Source: Flavobacteriales bacterium (GTDB lineage: Bacteria > Bacteroidota > Bacteroidia > Flavobacteriales_F > PHOS-HE28). Taken from it: a stretch of 64,000 nt of DNA. This document shows, in pieces, positions 44,001 through 50,314 of this stretch (the stretch's first letter is position 1; every line of letters starts with the position of its first letter). The notes below the pieces were generated by a model. That model ran no database searches. It was not told the DNA's origin and was given only the letters and a program-made list of their open reading frames with translations. The stretch lies in NCBI GenBank assembly GCA_016699575.1, contig CP064979.1, positions 744,001 to 808,000 on the forward strand, given 5' to 3'. The translations under genes and the position numbers were made by a program.

Positions 44001-44432
44001 CATACATACGACGTGACAGTGAGGGCAAGCTTCGACAACGGCACCAGCTATTGCCCGGTCGGCACGATGTGCACGGTTGGTATTACCAACAACAACACAA
44101 CACCATTCTGCACTACTCCGAGCGGTCCGTTCGCCGGGGGCGGCCTTCATGCCATGGAGGAAACCACCAATGGCATGCAGCTCTGGCCGAACCCCGTACT
44201 GGATGGTAGCGTGGACATTGAACTGGACGGTATCGCCAGCGAGGTGCACGACGTGCGCATCGTGGTTTTGGACCTCTACGGCAAGGTGGTGCTTGACCGA
44301 GTGGTGCTCACAGAAGGCGCCAATGAGCTGCGCACCTCGCTCCAGCTCGGCAGCGACGTGGCCAGCGGCGTTTACGTGGTGAACGTGACGGCGGGCGAAC
44401 AGACCTTCAACCAGCGGTTGGTGGTGGAGTAA
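38073..44432 (+). CDS. giant T9SS surface protein with beta-helix-like and P-like domains
   Basis: 2119 residues with a signal peptide (AIVAVACFMSCAHSTDAQ). Two long right-handed beta-helix-like regions (about 28-550 and 680-1190) are marked by repeated NxTIENNxI-type strands such as DNLTIENNEVRRC and NNTIENNDIGQC. Between them is an Ig-like or FN3-like domain. An Ig-like domain (about 1200-1300), a P-like domain (1386-1549), PCDDG Cys-rich units, a C-terminal module paralogous to the preceding gene, and a T9SS sorting domain (LWPNPVLDGSVDIEL) follow. The beta-helix suggests carbohydrate binding or cleavage, but no lyase active site is evident. Confidence 0.87.
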   Translation: MRRTLLQLSKAIVAVACFMSCAHSTDAQVTVTATGVGPGPTAYTTLNAAFAAINAGTHQGAITCAITGNTTEPAPPTPLLSSGTGSSNYISILIAPTGGNWTINSAVAPTASRGVIEIQGADNVTIDGDDPGTSGTRNLTFQAAAVTTTGVAVVRFASTSTTNGATFCTIKNCVVIGSRASATSTVTNYGIYSGTAVAGNTSTSGQSDNNDNLTIENNEVRRCYWGVYVAGTSANKCDNAIIRNNVIGNATAADAVANRGIYVQNTQTTAGAGSAIIELNDVRLTSAPGTTDIAAIEVANGNAGALVRRNRLHDVQNLNTGGQGSYGLWISGSTENAGIEVSNNFIWDCYNDNWTTTYSATSPDLPVGIRVSAGATGLKVYHNSISLNQPNTDPTVINFSVCLQFTVNTITGSDVRNNIFSNTQTGISTSGNYCMTVPSGFTFGTINGNNYYENQAYSYVGWNGTNRATLTEWQGQTLQDAGSKAVNPAFTSTTDLHIPTATPSELESAGAAGTGITVDVDNDARPGPTGSVNGGATANDIGADEFDGAPVDLTAPTITYPALGNTCTFGARTLTASITDASGVPTTGAGLPVLYWRINAGAYTAATATHAGANNYDFSFGAGVVAGDVVSYYIVAQDNASTPNVSVSPSSGSSGYSANPPAASTPPTAPNSYLIGVTLSGTYTVGVGGNYTTLTAAVAAYNANCLGGPVVFELTDATYNSETHPININANPDASSTNTLTIRPASGASPSFSNGVAGALIVLNGADHVTIDGSNNPQTNSCCPLVQSSRNLFFGNTSTATTSAVIWLSSGATNNTIRNCTIRGGGTGMFCGVGSGGASISTTSLGLDNDNNTIENNDIGQCSVGIYSQGASSANKNSGTVIRLNKMDNVAPSNLGTIGILTGFEDNIMISCNSISEVNGSSDRAAISAGFGTSYSTSTTVGNEVTNATISNNKVGNVIGSNFNTYLGIALGSATSGTSTISNNMVVGVVGPATSPDYCAGIVAGCGTGSTTNILHNTVHMQGTMSTGGGAFSMVSAGLALPNTSLGTLTVRNNIFSNTQLGNAGATGRFVAVTMAASSFTGFTSSNNDLYAVNTPVGTSSYHVGITGGMTGTSRTTLLDWQTATGQDAGSVNVAPVFTSSTDLHLVTTDASNISNLMSGGTTTSVTTDIDCATRNTLTPTIGADEFSVAACTGLPNAGTSSPANTSVCSGATVNMTNNAINLTTGISYQWQVASVSGGPYADVSGGTGATTQSYTTGALAQGSYFYVLRVRCANETVPNGDSYSNEVAVTVGAAAPTATASAVLDCSVGGFYIRVDLTSLGGATDVDLVPSMGPGLQFIDAPGVYDLGPFTSGSNVNVDVVNNTDPFCSLNLGSFTATTNCINNGDCLASGTQNIPDNGCGTNTSLDVHLPISGLNDDLGSNVVLGSVALEVEHTWRGDLRIVLVSPTGQARNLFLQKPTTSAGGNNLGDLSLPCPSAPLVLQDGGAALATLNSGTDNAAFGTFAPEETLAGYTGNPNGTWTLRVCDAANLDNGSLRHVQLNFLNMDCLGVFGGTTLPGSPCDDGNIETQNDAYDTGCLCVGDYEDCLGNPGGPALPGTTCDDGLVTTGNDLYDASCNCTGQLIDCEGTPGGTALPGSPCDDGSAGTINDLWDGSCNCVGIPFGCQDNEVNLELGTDANGAQTSWEIVPSGGGAAVCSGGGYADNSTITETCCLPTGCYRLIVYDSFGDGMTTGGYRLTDENGSRIIDNWGDGMFASTSTIANNGSFCVPIGTDAMQASSCDRLDLLPSSVVAAVPNPAVSSQYGIGSNTDDGYQFWIYNPDGGYSRLIYKSLANPGQPGAPFGPTAPAYLQLSSIVTSPVPTNVKLNIRVRSRVNGVNTEFGPACVMMIDVLTQCPTTQLVDNVNSTQHSCGVTGKTVGASGNAGKIYCNVVSGANKYQWRFENAANGYVRQIATTTSVLPLNKWSTSPLLCGTHTYDVTVRASFDNGTSYCPVGTMCTVGITNNNTTPFCTTPSGPFAGGGLHAMEETTNGMQLWPNPVLDGSVDIELDGIASEVHDVRIVVLDLYGKVVLDRVVLTEGANELRTSLQLGSDVASGVYVVNVTAGEQTFNQRLVVE

Positions 44433-44450
44433 GGGAGAGACAAGTCAAGG

Positions 44451-44482
44451 GAAGGGCGCTCAGCAATGGGCGCCCTTCTCCG
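44451..44482 (+). terminator. probable terminator after the second giant surface-protein gene
   Basis: A 9-bp stem GAAGGGCGC / GCGCCCTTC (44451-44459 and 44470-44478) with a 10-nt loop and only a short pyrimidine tail. It lies between convergent genes and may work in both directions. Confidence 0.6.
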
Positions 44483-44527
44483 TTGATGGCCCAGTAATCC
44501 GTGCTTGGTACGATGTGGGCGCGCTCG

Positions 44528-45796
44528 CTACTTGAAGTCCGGATAGAGCAGGTACTTCCCGCGCAGCACCATATAGGCATCGAGCTCGGGCTTCCATGCA
44601 GCGCGGATGCGTGCTTCATCGGCGCCGTTCATCAGCAGGCCGCGGAGGTCGTGTGAACCCACCAGCGTATCGAAGAAGTTGTTGAAGAACTTCTTCTTGT
44701 CCGGCGCCTGCTGGTGGAAGCCCATAAGCCACTGGATGTTCATCTGCTTGTTCATGCGCGAGTAGAAGGTTCCGTATTCGCTCAGGTCCATCCCGCGGCA
44801 CTCCACCGCCCTGTGCGGGGGTTCCATTGCGCCGGGCATCGGTACCGGTGTGAAGCGGTGGTTGCCCAGTTTTCCGCCTGGCACACCGATGCATTGGAAC
44901 GGCTTGTTGGTGCCGCGGCCCACGCTCACCTCGGTACCCTCGAAGAGCACCAACGAGGGGTACAGGTACACGGCGGCCATGTTCGGGAGGTTGGGCGATG
45001 GCTTCACCGGCAACGCGTAGTAGAGCCCATGGTCATATCCAGCGCACTTCACAACGGTGAGGTCGCACTTCGCCGCGTTCTTCAACCAGCCCTCTCCGTT
45101 GATCATGCCGGCCAATTCGCCCAGGGTCAAACCGTGCACCAACGGAACCGGATGCAGCCCAACGAACGATGCATGCTCCTTCTTCAGCACCGGGCCATCG
45201 ATGTAGAAACCGTTGGGGTTCGGGCGGTCGAGCACGATCAACGGCTTGCCCTGCTCGGCGCAGGCCTCCATCACATAGTGCAAGGTGCTCACGTACGTGA
45301 AGCAACGCACGCCCACGTCCTGCAGATCGAAGAGCACCACGTCCACATCGGCAAGGGCAGCAGCTTCGGGTTTTTTCTTGTCCCCGTACAGCGAAACGAT
45401 CGGCAGGCCGGTGCGCGCATCCTTGGTGTCTCCAACGTGCGCACCCGCATCGGCATCGCCGCGGAAACCATGCTCAGGGCTGAACACGCGCACCACGTTC
45501 ACCTTCAGGGCCAACAGCGTGTCCACCAACAGCGTGTTGCCGATACGCCCGGTGTGGTTGGTGGCCAAGGCCACCCGCTTGCCCAGGAGCCTGGGTACGT
45601 ATTCCTCCGTGCGCTGGGCACCGGTCCGTAGACTGTCCAAGGCCGGTTGAGCAAGCGCTTGTGGCGCAGCCGGTGCAAGCACAGGAGCCGTGGGTTGCTG
45701 AGCACAGGCAGGAAGCACAAGAAGTGCCGCACATGCGGCGGCTATCTTCGACGGCCTCAGGGAACGCAGGGTAAACGTGGGGTTCGCACACTTCAT
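44528..45796 (-). CDS. namZ: exo-beta-N-acetylmuramidase-like (DUF1343 / NamZ) lipoprotein
   Basis: 422 residues from ATG 45796, giving a lipoprotein signal (IAAACAALLVLPAC, lipobox LPAC). The DUF1343 domain is complete: LATNHTGRIGNTLLVD, FSPEHGFRGDADAGAHVGD, VVLFDLQDVGVRCFTYVSTL, VLDRPNP and SVGRGTNKPFQ. This family is represented by Bacteroidota NamZ, which removes terminal MurNAc from peptidoglycan fragments. A role in cell-wall recycling at the periplasmic face is likely. The start overlaps the divergently encoded permease start by 20 nt, so one of the two starts may be misplaced, although both N-termini look right. Confidence 0.85.
   Translation of the reverse strand: MKCANPTFTLRSLRPSKIAAACAALLVLPACAQQPTAPVLAPAAPQALAQPALDSLRTGAQRTEEYVPRLLGKRVALATNHTGRIGNTLLVDTLLALKVNVVRVFSPEHGFRGDADAGAHVGDTKDARTGLPIVSLYGDKKKPEAAALADVDVVLFDLQDVGVRCFTYVSTLHYVMEACAEQGKPLIVLDRPNPNGFYIDGPVLKKEHASFVGLHPVPLVHGLTLGELAGMINGEGWLKNAAKCDLTVVKCAGYDHGLYYALPVKPSPNLPNMAAVYLYPSLVLFEGTEVSVGRGTNKPFQCIGVPGGKLGNHRFTPVPMPGAMEPPHRAVECRGMDLSEYGTFYSRMNKQMNIQWLMGFHQQAPDKKKFFNNFFDTLVGSHDLRGLLMNGADEARIRAAWKPELDAYMVLRGKYLLYPDFK
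45743..45750 (+). promoter_or_regulatory. candidate -7 box for the FtsX-like permease gene
   Basis: TATCTTCG ends 26 nt before the GTG start at 45777. It lies inside the 5' part of the divergent muramidase gene. Confidence 0.4.
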
Positions 45797-47378
45797 CGCA
45801 AGGCGCATCGTTGCGGCCAAAGATCGGCACGACCGGTTGTCGCGGCCCATTGTGTGGATAGCGGTATCAGGCATCGTCATCGGTATGGCGGTCATGATCA
45901 TCACGGTGGCCATCAGCACGGGTTTCCAGCAGGAGGTGCGCAACAAGCTCATTGGCGCTGGCGGGCACCTGCAGATCGCCAGCATGGAACAGACCGACGC
46001 CAAGGAAACGCCGCGCCTGAGCATCCGGCAGCCCTTCTACCCGCACTTGGACACGGTTACTGGCGTGAGGCACATCAGTGTGTTCGCCACCAAACCGGGC
46101 ATCATTGAGACGAGCGGGGAGATACAAGGCGTGGTAGTGAAGGGCGTGGGCGCCGACCACGACTGGACGTTCCTGCGCCATCAATTGGTGTCCGGCCATA
46201 TACCCACCGTCGGCAACGACAGTGCCGGGCCACGCAACGAAGTGCTGCTGAGCCAGTGGATGGCCGAACGTTTGTCCATCGCAAACGAAGACACCATAAC
46301 GATCTACTTGGTGAAGGACCGGGATGACATCCGGCCACGGAAGTTCAGGGTGTGCGGTATCTATCGCACCGGCTTGGAGCAATTGGACCAACAAGTGGTC
46401 TTCATCGACATCGGGCATCTACAGCGCTTCAGCAACTGGGGGCTCCAGGCGGAGATACTGGTGGGCGATGTGGAGGAAGGCCGCTATGTCACACTGGAAG
46501 CATCGGCCTTCGGCGGCGACCGCAACTACACCTTTGAATGGCCGGGTACCGATCTGAAAGGTCCGGGCCCCCACCGGGTTCAGCTATGGGACTGGCACAA
46601 CGCCAGCTGGCGCCCTGAGCAATTCCCGACCCGTCCCAAGGACACCACCTTCACATTGGTGGTGCATGACAACAGTGGCACCGTTCCGGACACCTCCACA
46701 GTGCGCATCATACCGGATGTCGTTATCCCGATCACGCACAGTTTGGGCACCGACCTGGTCGTGCAGCAAGCGCGGGTCGAACGATCGCACGAGGGCAGCA
46801 CGCACAACCAGTACGTCGGCGGTTTTGAAGTAGCGCTGGACAGCTACGATGACCTGCTGGCGCTGGACGATGCCATCTACCGCGACCACTTGGGCTATGG
46901 CCTGCGGACCATCACCGTGCGGCAGCAGTTCCCTGAAATGTTCGCGTGGCTGGAACTACTGGACACCAACGTGTGGGTAGTGATCGTGCTCATGACGATC
47001 GTGGCCATCATCAACATGACCAGCGCGCTCATCATCATCATCCTGGAGCGCACCACGATGATCGGTGTCCTGAAATCGTTAGGTACCACCAGCGGCACCA
47101 TACGGCGCATCTTCCTCATCGACGCCGCCTATATCCTCGGCATAGGCATCGTGCTCGGCGACCTCTTGGGCATCGGCCTGTGCCTGCTCCAACATGCGAC
47201 AGGTCAGGTATCCCTGGACATGGACGTGTATTACGTGAACGCGGTGCCCGTGCTGCTGGAATGGTGGCCCATCCTTCTTCTGAACGTGGGTGTGCTGCTG
47301 GTGTGCATGGCCGCGTTGGTGCTCCCGAGCATGCTGGTAACCCGGATACCTCCGGTGCGGGCCATCCGGTTTTCCTAA
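45777..47378 (+). CDS. FtsX/LolE-type ABC transporter permease with PKD-like insertion
   Basis: 533 residues from a GTG start (MGFAHFIARRIVAAK, the usual N-terminus of Bacteroidota LolC/E-like permeases). There is one N-terminal membrane helix, a large periplasmic domain, then three C-terminal helices containing the FtsX core (LLDTNVWVVIVLMTIVAIIN and GVLKSLGTTSGTIRRIFL). Residues about 235-320 look like an inserted PKD/Ig-like beta-sandwich (YVTLEASAFGG ... TLVVHDNSGTVPDTSTV). No ATPase gene lies next to it, so the partner is encoded elsewhere. Lipoprotein release or a related envelope function is inferred from the family. Confidence 0.85.
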   Translation: MGFAHFIARRIVAAKDRHDRLSRPIVWIAVSGIVIGMAVMIITVAISTGFQQEVRNKLIGAGGHLQIASMEQTDAKETPRLSIRQPFYPHLDTVTGVRHISVFATKPGIIETSGEIQGVVVKGVGADHDWTFLRHQLVSGHIPTVGNDSAGPRNEVLLSQWMAERLSIANEDTITIYLVKDRDDIRPRKFRVCGIYRTGLEQLDQQVVFIDIGHLQRFSNWGLQAEILVGDVEEGRYVTLEASAFGGDRNYTFEWPGTDLKGPGPHRVQLWDWHNASWRPEQFPTRPKDTTFTLVVHDNSGTVPDTSTVRIIPDVVIPITHSLGTDLVVQQARVERSHEGSTHNQYVGGFEVALDSYDDLLALDDAIYRDHLGYGLRTITVRQQFPEMFAWLELLDTNVWVVIVLMTIVAIINMTSALIIIILERTTMIGVLKSLGTTSGTIRRIFLIDAAYILGIGIVLGDLLGIGLCLLQHATGQVSLDMDVYYVNAVPVLLEWWPILLLNVGVLLVCMAALVLPSMLVTRIPPVRAIRFS

Positions 47379-47474
47379 CGGTTGCCGCTTCTCGGCTCCT
47401 CGGTCGCTACGCGGCCTGCGGCCCACGCTTGCGGCGTTGCTCGATGTGACAACCTCTGACCGCAACGAAGCCGG

Positions 47475-47482
47475 TACATTCG
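47475..47482 (+). promoter_or_regulatory. -7 box before the CBS-type beta-synthase gene
   Basis: TACATTCG ends 17 nt before ATG 47500 and supports that start over an in-frame ATG at 47437, which lies upstream of the box. Confidence 0.5.
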
Positions 47483-47499
47483 CCCGCGACCGCACGTCC

Positions 47500-48879
47500 A
47501 TGTCCATCAAGATCCACGAAAACATCCTCAGCACCATCGGCAACACGCCCATGGTGCGCCTCAACCGCATCACCAAAGACGTGGCCGCCACTGTGCTCGC
47601 AAAGGTGGAGACCTTCAATCCCGGCAACTCCATCAAGGACCGCATGGCCATCAAGATGATCGAGGATGCCGAGCGCGATGGCCGCTTGAAGCCCGGTGGC
47701 ACCATCATCGAAGGCACCAGCGGCAACACGGGCACGGGCCTGGCCATCGGCGCCATCATCAAAGGCTACAAGTGCATCTTCACCACCACCGACAAGCAGA
47801 GCCGTGAGAAGGTGGACATTCTGCGGGCCTTCGGCGCCGAGGTGATCGTGTGCCCCACCAATGTGGACCCTGAAGACCCTCGCTCGTACTACTCCGTGAG
47901 CAGCCGCCTGGTGAACGAAACGCCCAACAGCTGGAAAGCGAACCAGTACGACAACCCCAGCAACGCGAAAGCACACTACGAGACCACCGGCCCCGAGATC
48001 TGGGAACAGACCGGCGGCAAGGTGGACCACTTGGTGGTAGGCGTCGGCACCGGCGGCACCATCTGCGGCACGGCGCGTTTCCTGAAGGAGAAGAACCCCA
48101 AGCTGAAGGTGTGGGGCATCGATACGTACGGCTCGGTGTTCAAGAAGCTCAAGGAGACGGGCATCTTCGACAAGAACGAGATCTATCCGTACATCACTGA
48201 AGGCATCGGCGAGGACTTCGTGCCCGAGAACGTGGACCTCAACATCATTGATCACTTCGAGAAGGTGACCGACCGCGATGCGGCGATCTTCACGCGCCGC
48301 ATCGTGAAAGAGGAGGCCATCTTCGTGGGCAACAGCGCGGGCGCCGCAATGGCCGGTCTGCTGCAATTGAAGGACAACTTCAAGAAGGGCGAGACGGTGG
48401 TGGTGATCTTCCACGACCACGGCACACGCTACGTGGGCAAGATGTTCAACGACGACTGGATGCGCGAGCGCGGCTTCCTCGTCGAGGAAAAACCCACGGC
48501 CGGCGATCTGCTGAAGGGCAAAGAGCTGGGACTGGTCTCGGTGGAAGCCGAAGAACCCGTGCTGCTGGCCATCGACCGCATGCGCAAGCACAACATCGAC
48601 CAATTGCCTGTCATGGAGAACGGCAAGCCCGTGGGCACCATCACCGACGCGCGGCTCTTCGACGCCATCCTCGAAGACGCCGACGTGCGCACGCAGAAGG
48701 TGCGCGTGGTCATGGGCCCTGCGTTGCCCTTGATCAGCCCTGAAGCGCATCTGGAGGATATTGCCAAGAGCTTGGGCAACGGAACACCGGCCGTGCTGGT
48801 GCAAATGCCCACCGCACCGAACGGCACGAACGCGTTCGGGATCATCACCAAACAAGACATCATCGGAAAACTCAAATGA
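47500..48879 (+). CDS. PLP-dependent beta-synthase with CBS domains (cystathionine beta-synthase / cysteine synthase type)
   Basis: 459 residues. The PLP domain (1-325) contains IGNTPMVRLN, the PLP lysine in NPGNSIKDRMA, the substrate loop EGTSGNTG, and the phosphate-binding VGTGGT. Two C-terminal CBS motifs follow (about 340-455, including LLAIDRMRKHNIDQLPVME and GIITKQDIIGKL). This combination matches cystathionine beta-synthase, making cystathionine from serine and homocysteine, though such proteins can also have O-acetylserine sulfhydrylase activity. The CBS pair may bind adenosyl ligands. The stop overlaps the next lipoprotein gene by 4 nt. Confidence 0.9.
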   Translation: MSIKIHENILSTIGNTPMVRLNRITKDVAATVLAKVETFNPGNSIKDRMAIKMIEDAERDGRLKPGGTIIEGTSGNTGTGLAIGAIIKGYKCIFTTTDKQSREKVDILRAFGAEVIVCPTNVDPEDPRSYYSVSSRLVNETPNSWKANQYDNPSNAKAHYETTGPEIWEQTGGKVDHLVVGVGTGGTICGTARFLKEKNPKLKVWGIDTYGSVFKKLKETGIFDKNEIYPYITEGIGEDFVPENVDLNIIDHFEKVTDRDAAIFTRRIVKEEAIFVGNSAGAAMAGLLQLKDNFKKGETVVVIFHDHGTRYVGKMFNDDWMRERGFLVEEKPTAGDLLKGKELGLVSVEAEEPVLLAIDRMRKHNIDQLPVMENGKPVGTITDARLFDAILEDADVRTQKVRVVMGPALPLISPEAHLEDIAKSLGNGTPAVLVQMPTAPNGTNAFGIITKQDIIGKLK

Positions 48880-49481
48880 ACGTGCAACGCTTATCCATCA
48901 TCGCCATGGCCTGCCTGCTGGGCGCTTGCTCCGGCAACGGCCAAGTGGACGGCTCCACCGCCAAGACCGACTCCCTGACCGTGCAGGCCACGGGCTCCAA
49001 ACGCTGGGTGGACGAGAACACCTTGAACGCACTTCCGGAGGATGCGCGCAAGAACATCTTGAGCGGCAACCCTGAACCGATCCCCGCTGCCGGCCCGGAA
49101 TTCGTGGCGTTGGTCGGCAACCTGAACTCCGATGATGCACGAACGCGCACCGATGCTGCACGTGCGATTTCGCTCACGATGACAGGCGCCAAAGGTGATT
49201 ACTACAACGCCATCCAGAGCAACGTGCCGCGTTACCTCAACGAACACCCGTTGGAGTTCCTTGATCTGTTCAACGGCACGCGGAACATGGGCAAGACCGA
49301 GTTGATGGCGTGGGCCCAAGTACTGAAGGGCGAGGGCAAGGAGCTGTCACCAGCTTCAAGCGAGCTGATCCGCAACATGAAGGCCGCATGCAGCAATGGT
49401 GACGCCGGCCAGGTCGAAGTGCTCAACCTGTTCGTGAGCTATGTGACAGGCGAGGGCGGGAAGAAGGGAGGGCTGAAGTAG
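48876..49481 (+). CDS. lipoprotein of unknown function
   Basis: 201 residues. The signal LSIIAMACLLGAC carries a clear lipobox (LGAC). The mature part is helical and mentions no known catalytic motif; it contains a repeat-like ARTRTDAARAISL segment and a Lys/Gly-rich end (GEGGKKGGLK). It overlaps the upstream beta-synthase gene by 4 nt and is followed after 5 nt by the metal-receptor gene, so it belongs to a three-gene unit. Function not recognised. Confidence 0.8.
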   Translation: MNVQRLSIIAMACLLGACSGNGQVDGSTAKTDSLTVQATGSKRWVDENTLNALPEDARKNILSGNPEPIPAAGPEFVALVGNLNSDDARTRTDAARAISLTMTGAKGDYYNAIQSNVPRYLNEHPLEFLDLFNGTRNMGKTELMAWAQVLKGEGKELSPASSELIRNMKAACSNGDAGQVEVLNLFVSYVTGEGGKKGGLK

Positions 49482-49486
49482 CCAAC

Positions 49487-50278
49487 GTGGAGGCGGTCAT
49501 CGACCAAATTGGCCGCACGGTTTCCCATGGGGCACCACCGTACCGCATCATTTCCATTGTTCCCTCGCAAACGGAACTTCTCTACGATCTCGGCTTGGGC
49601 GAACGCGTCGTGGGCATCACCAAGTTCTGCGTGCACCCCGATGAGTGGTTCAGGAACAAGACCCGTGTTGGAGGCACCAAGAAGGTGGACTTCGCCAAGG
49701 TGCGTGCCCTGAAGCCGGACCTGATCATCGGCAACAAGGAAGAGAACGAACGACTGGACGTTCTGCAACTGGAGAAGGAATTCCCCGTGTGGATGAGCGA
49801 CGTGCGCGACCTGGCCGGGGCGCTGGACATGGTGGAGCGTCTTGGGGCACTCGTTGGCGAGCCCAAGCGCGCAGTGGACATGTCGCGGCGCATTGCAGAG
49901 GCCTTCAACAACGTCCGCCCTTTGCAGGAGCCGCTGACCGTTGCCTATCTGATCTGGCGCGAACCGTTCATGGCGGCCGGTCATGGCACCTTCATCAATG
50001 ACATGTTACGGCGCTGCGGACTGGTGAATGTGTTCGACGAGGACGATGCGCGCTACCCGGAGATCACCCCGCGCGACCTGGCCGTAGCCGACCCGGACAT
50101 CATCCTGCTCTCCAGCGAACCCTACCCCTTCAACGAGCAGCACATGGACGAATTGAACTTCATATGCCCTGGAACCCCTGTGCGGATGGTCGATGGCGAG
50201 ATGTTCAGTTGGTACGGTAGCCGCCTGCTCCGTTCACCCGGCTATTTCAACGGTCTTATCGGCACACTGTCGGCCTGA
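49487..50278 (+). CDS. helical-backbone metal receptor (BtuF/periplasmic-binding fold III-like)
   Basis: 263 residues from a GTG start. The fold is that of class III substrate-binding proteins (BtuF, FhuD): RIISIVPSQTELLYDLGLGE followed by RVVGITKFC, a GGTKKVDFAKVRALKPDLII stretch, a long backbone helix, and a second domain ending ADPDIILLSSEPYPF. It has no signal peptide or lipobox, so as annotated it is cytoplasmic, which is common for Bacteroidota members labelled helical backbone metal receptor. Cobalamin or an iron-siderophore are possible ligands. It could serve the B12-dependent mutase elsewhere in this window, but that is speculation. Confidence 0.82.
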   Translation: MEAVIDQIGRTVSHGAPPYRIISIVPSQTELLYDLGLGERVVGITKFCVHPDEWFRNKTRVGGTKKVDFAKVRALKPDLIIGNKEENERLDVLQLEKEFPVWMSDVRDLAGALDMVERLGALVGEPKRAVDMSRRIAEAFNNVRPLQEPLTVAYLIWREPFMAAGHGTFINDMLRRCGLVNVFDEDDARYPEITPRDLAVADPDIILLSSEPYPFNEQHMDELNFICPGTPVRMVDGEMFSWYGSRLLRSPGYFNGLIGTLSA

Positions 50279-50298
50279 GACCGCCATTTGGTGGCGTG

Positions 50299-50306
50299 TA
50301 CTTTCG
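50299..50306 (+). promoter_or_regulatory. -7 box before the patatin gene
   Basis: TACTTTCG ends 8 nt before ATG 50315, supporting that start over an upstream TTG at 50288. Confidence 0.5.
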
Positions 50307-50314
50307 TGCGCCCC

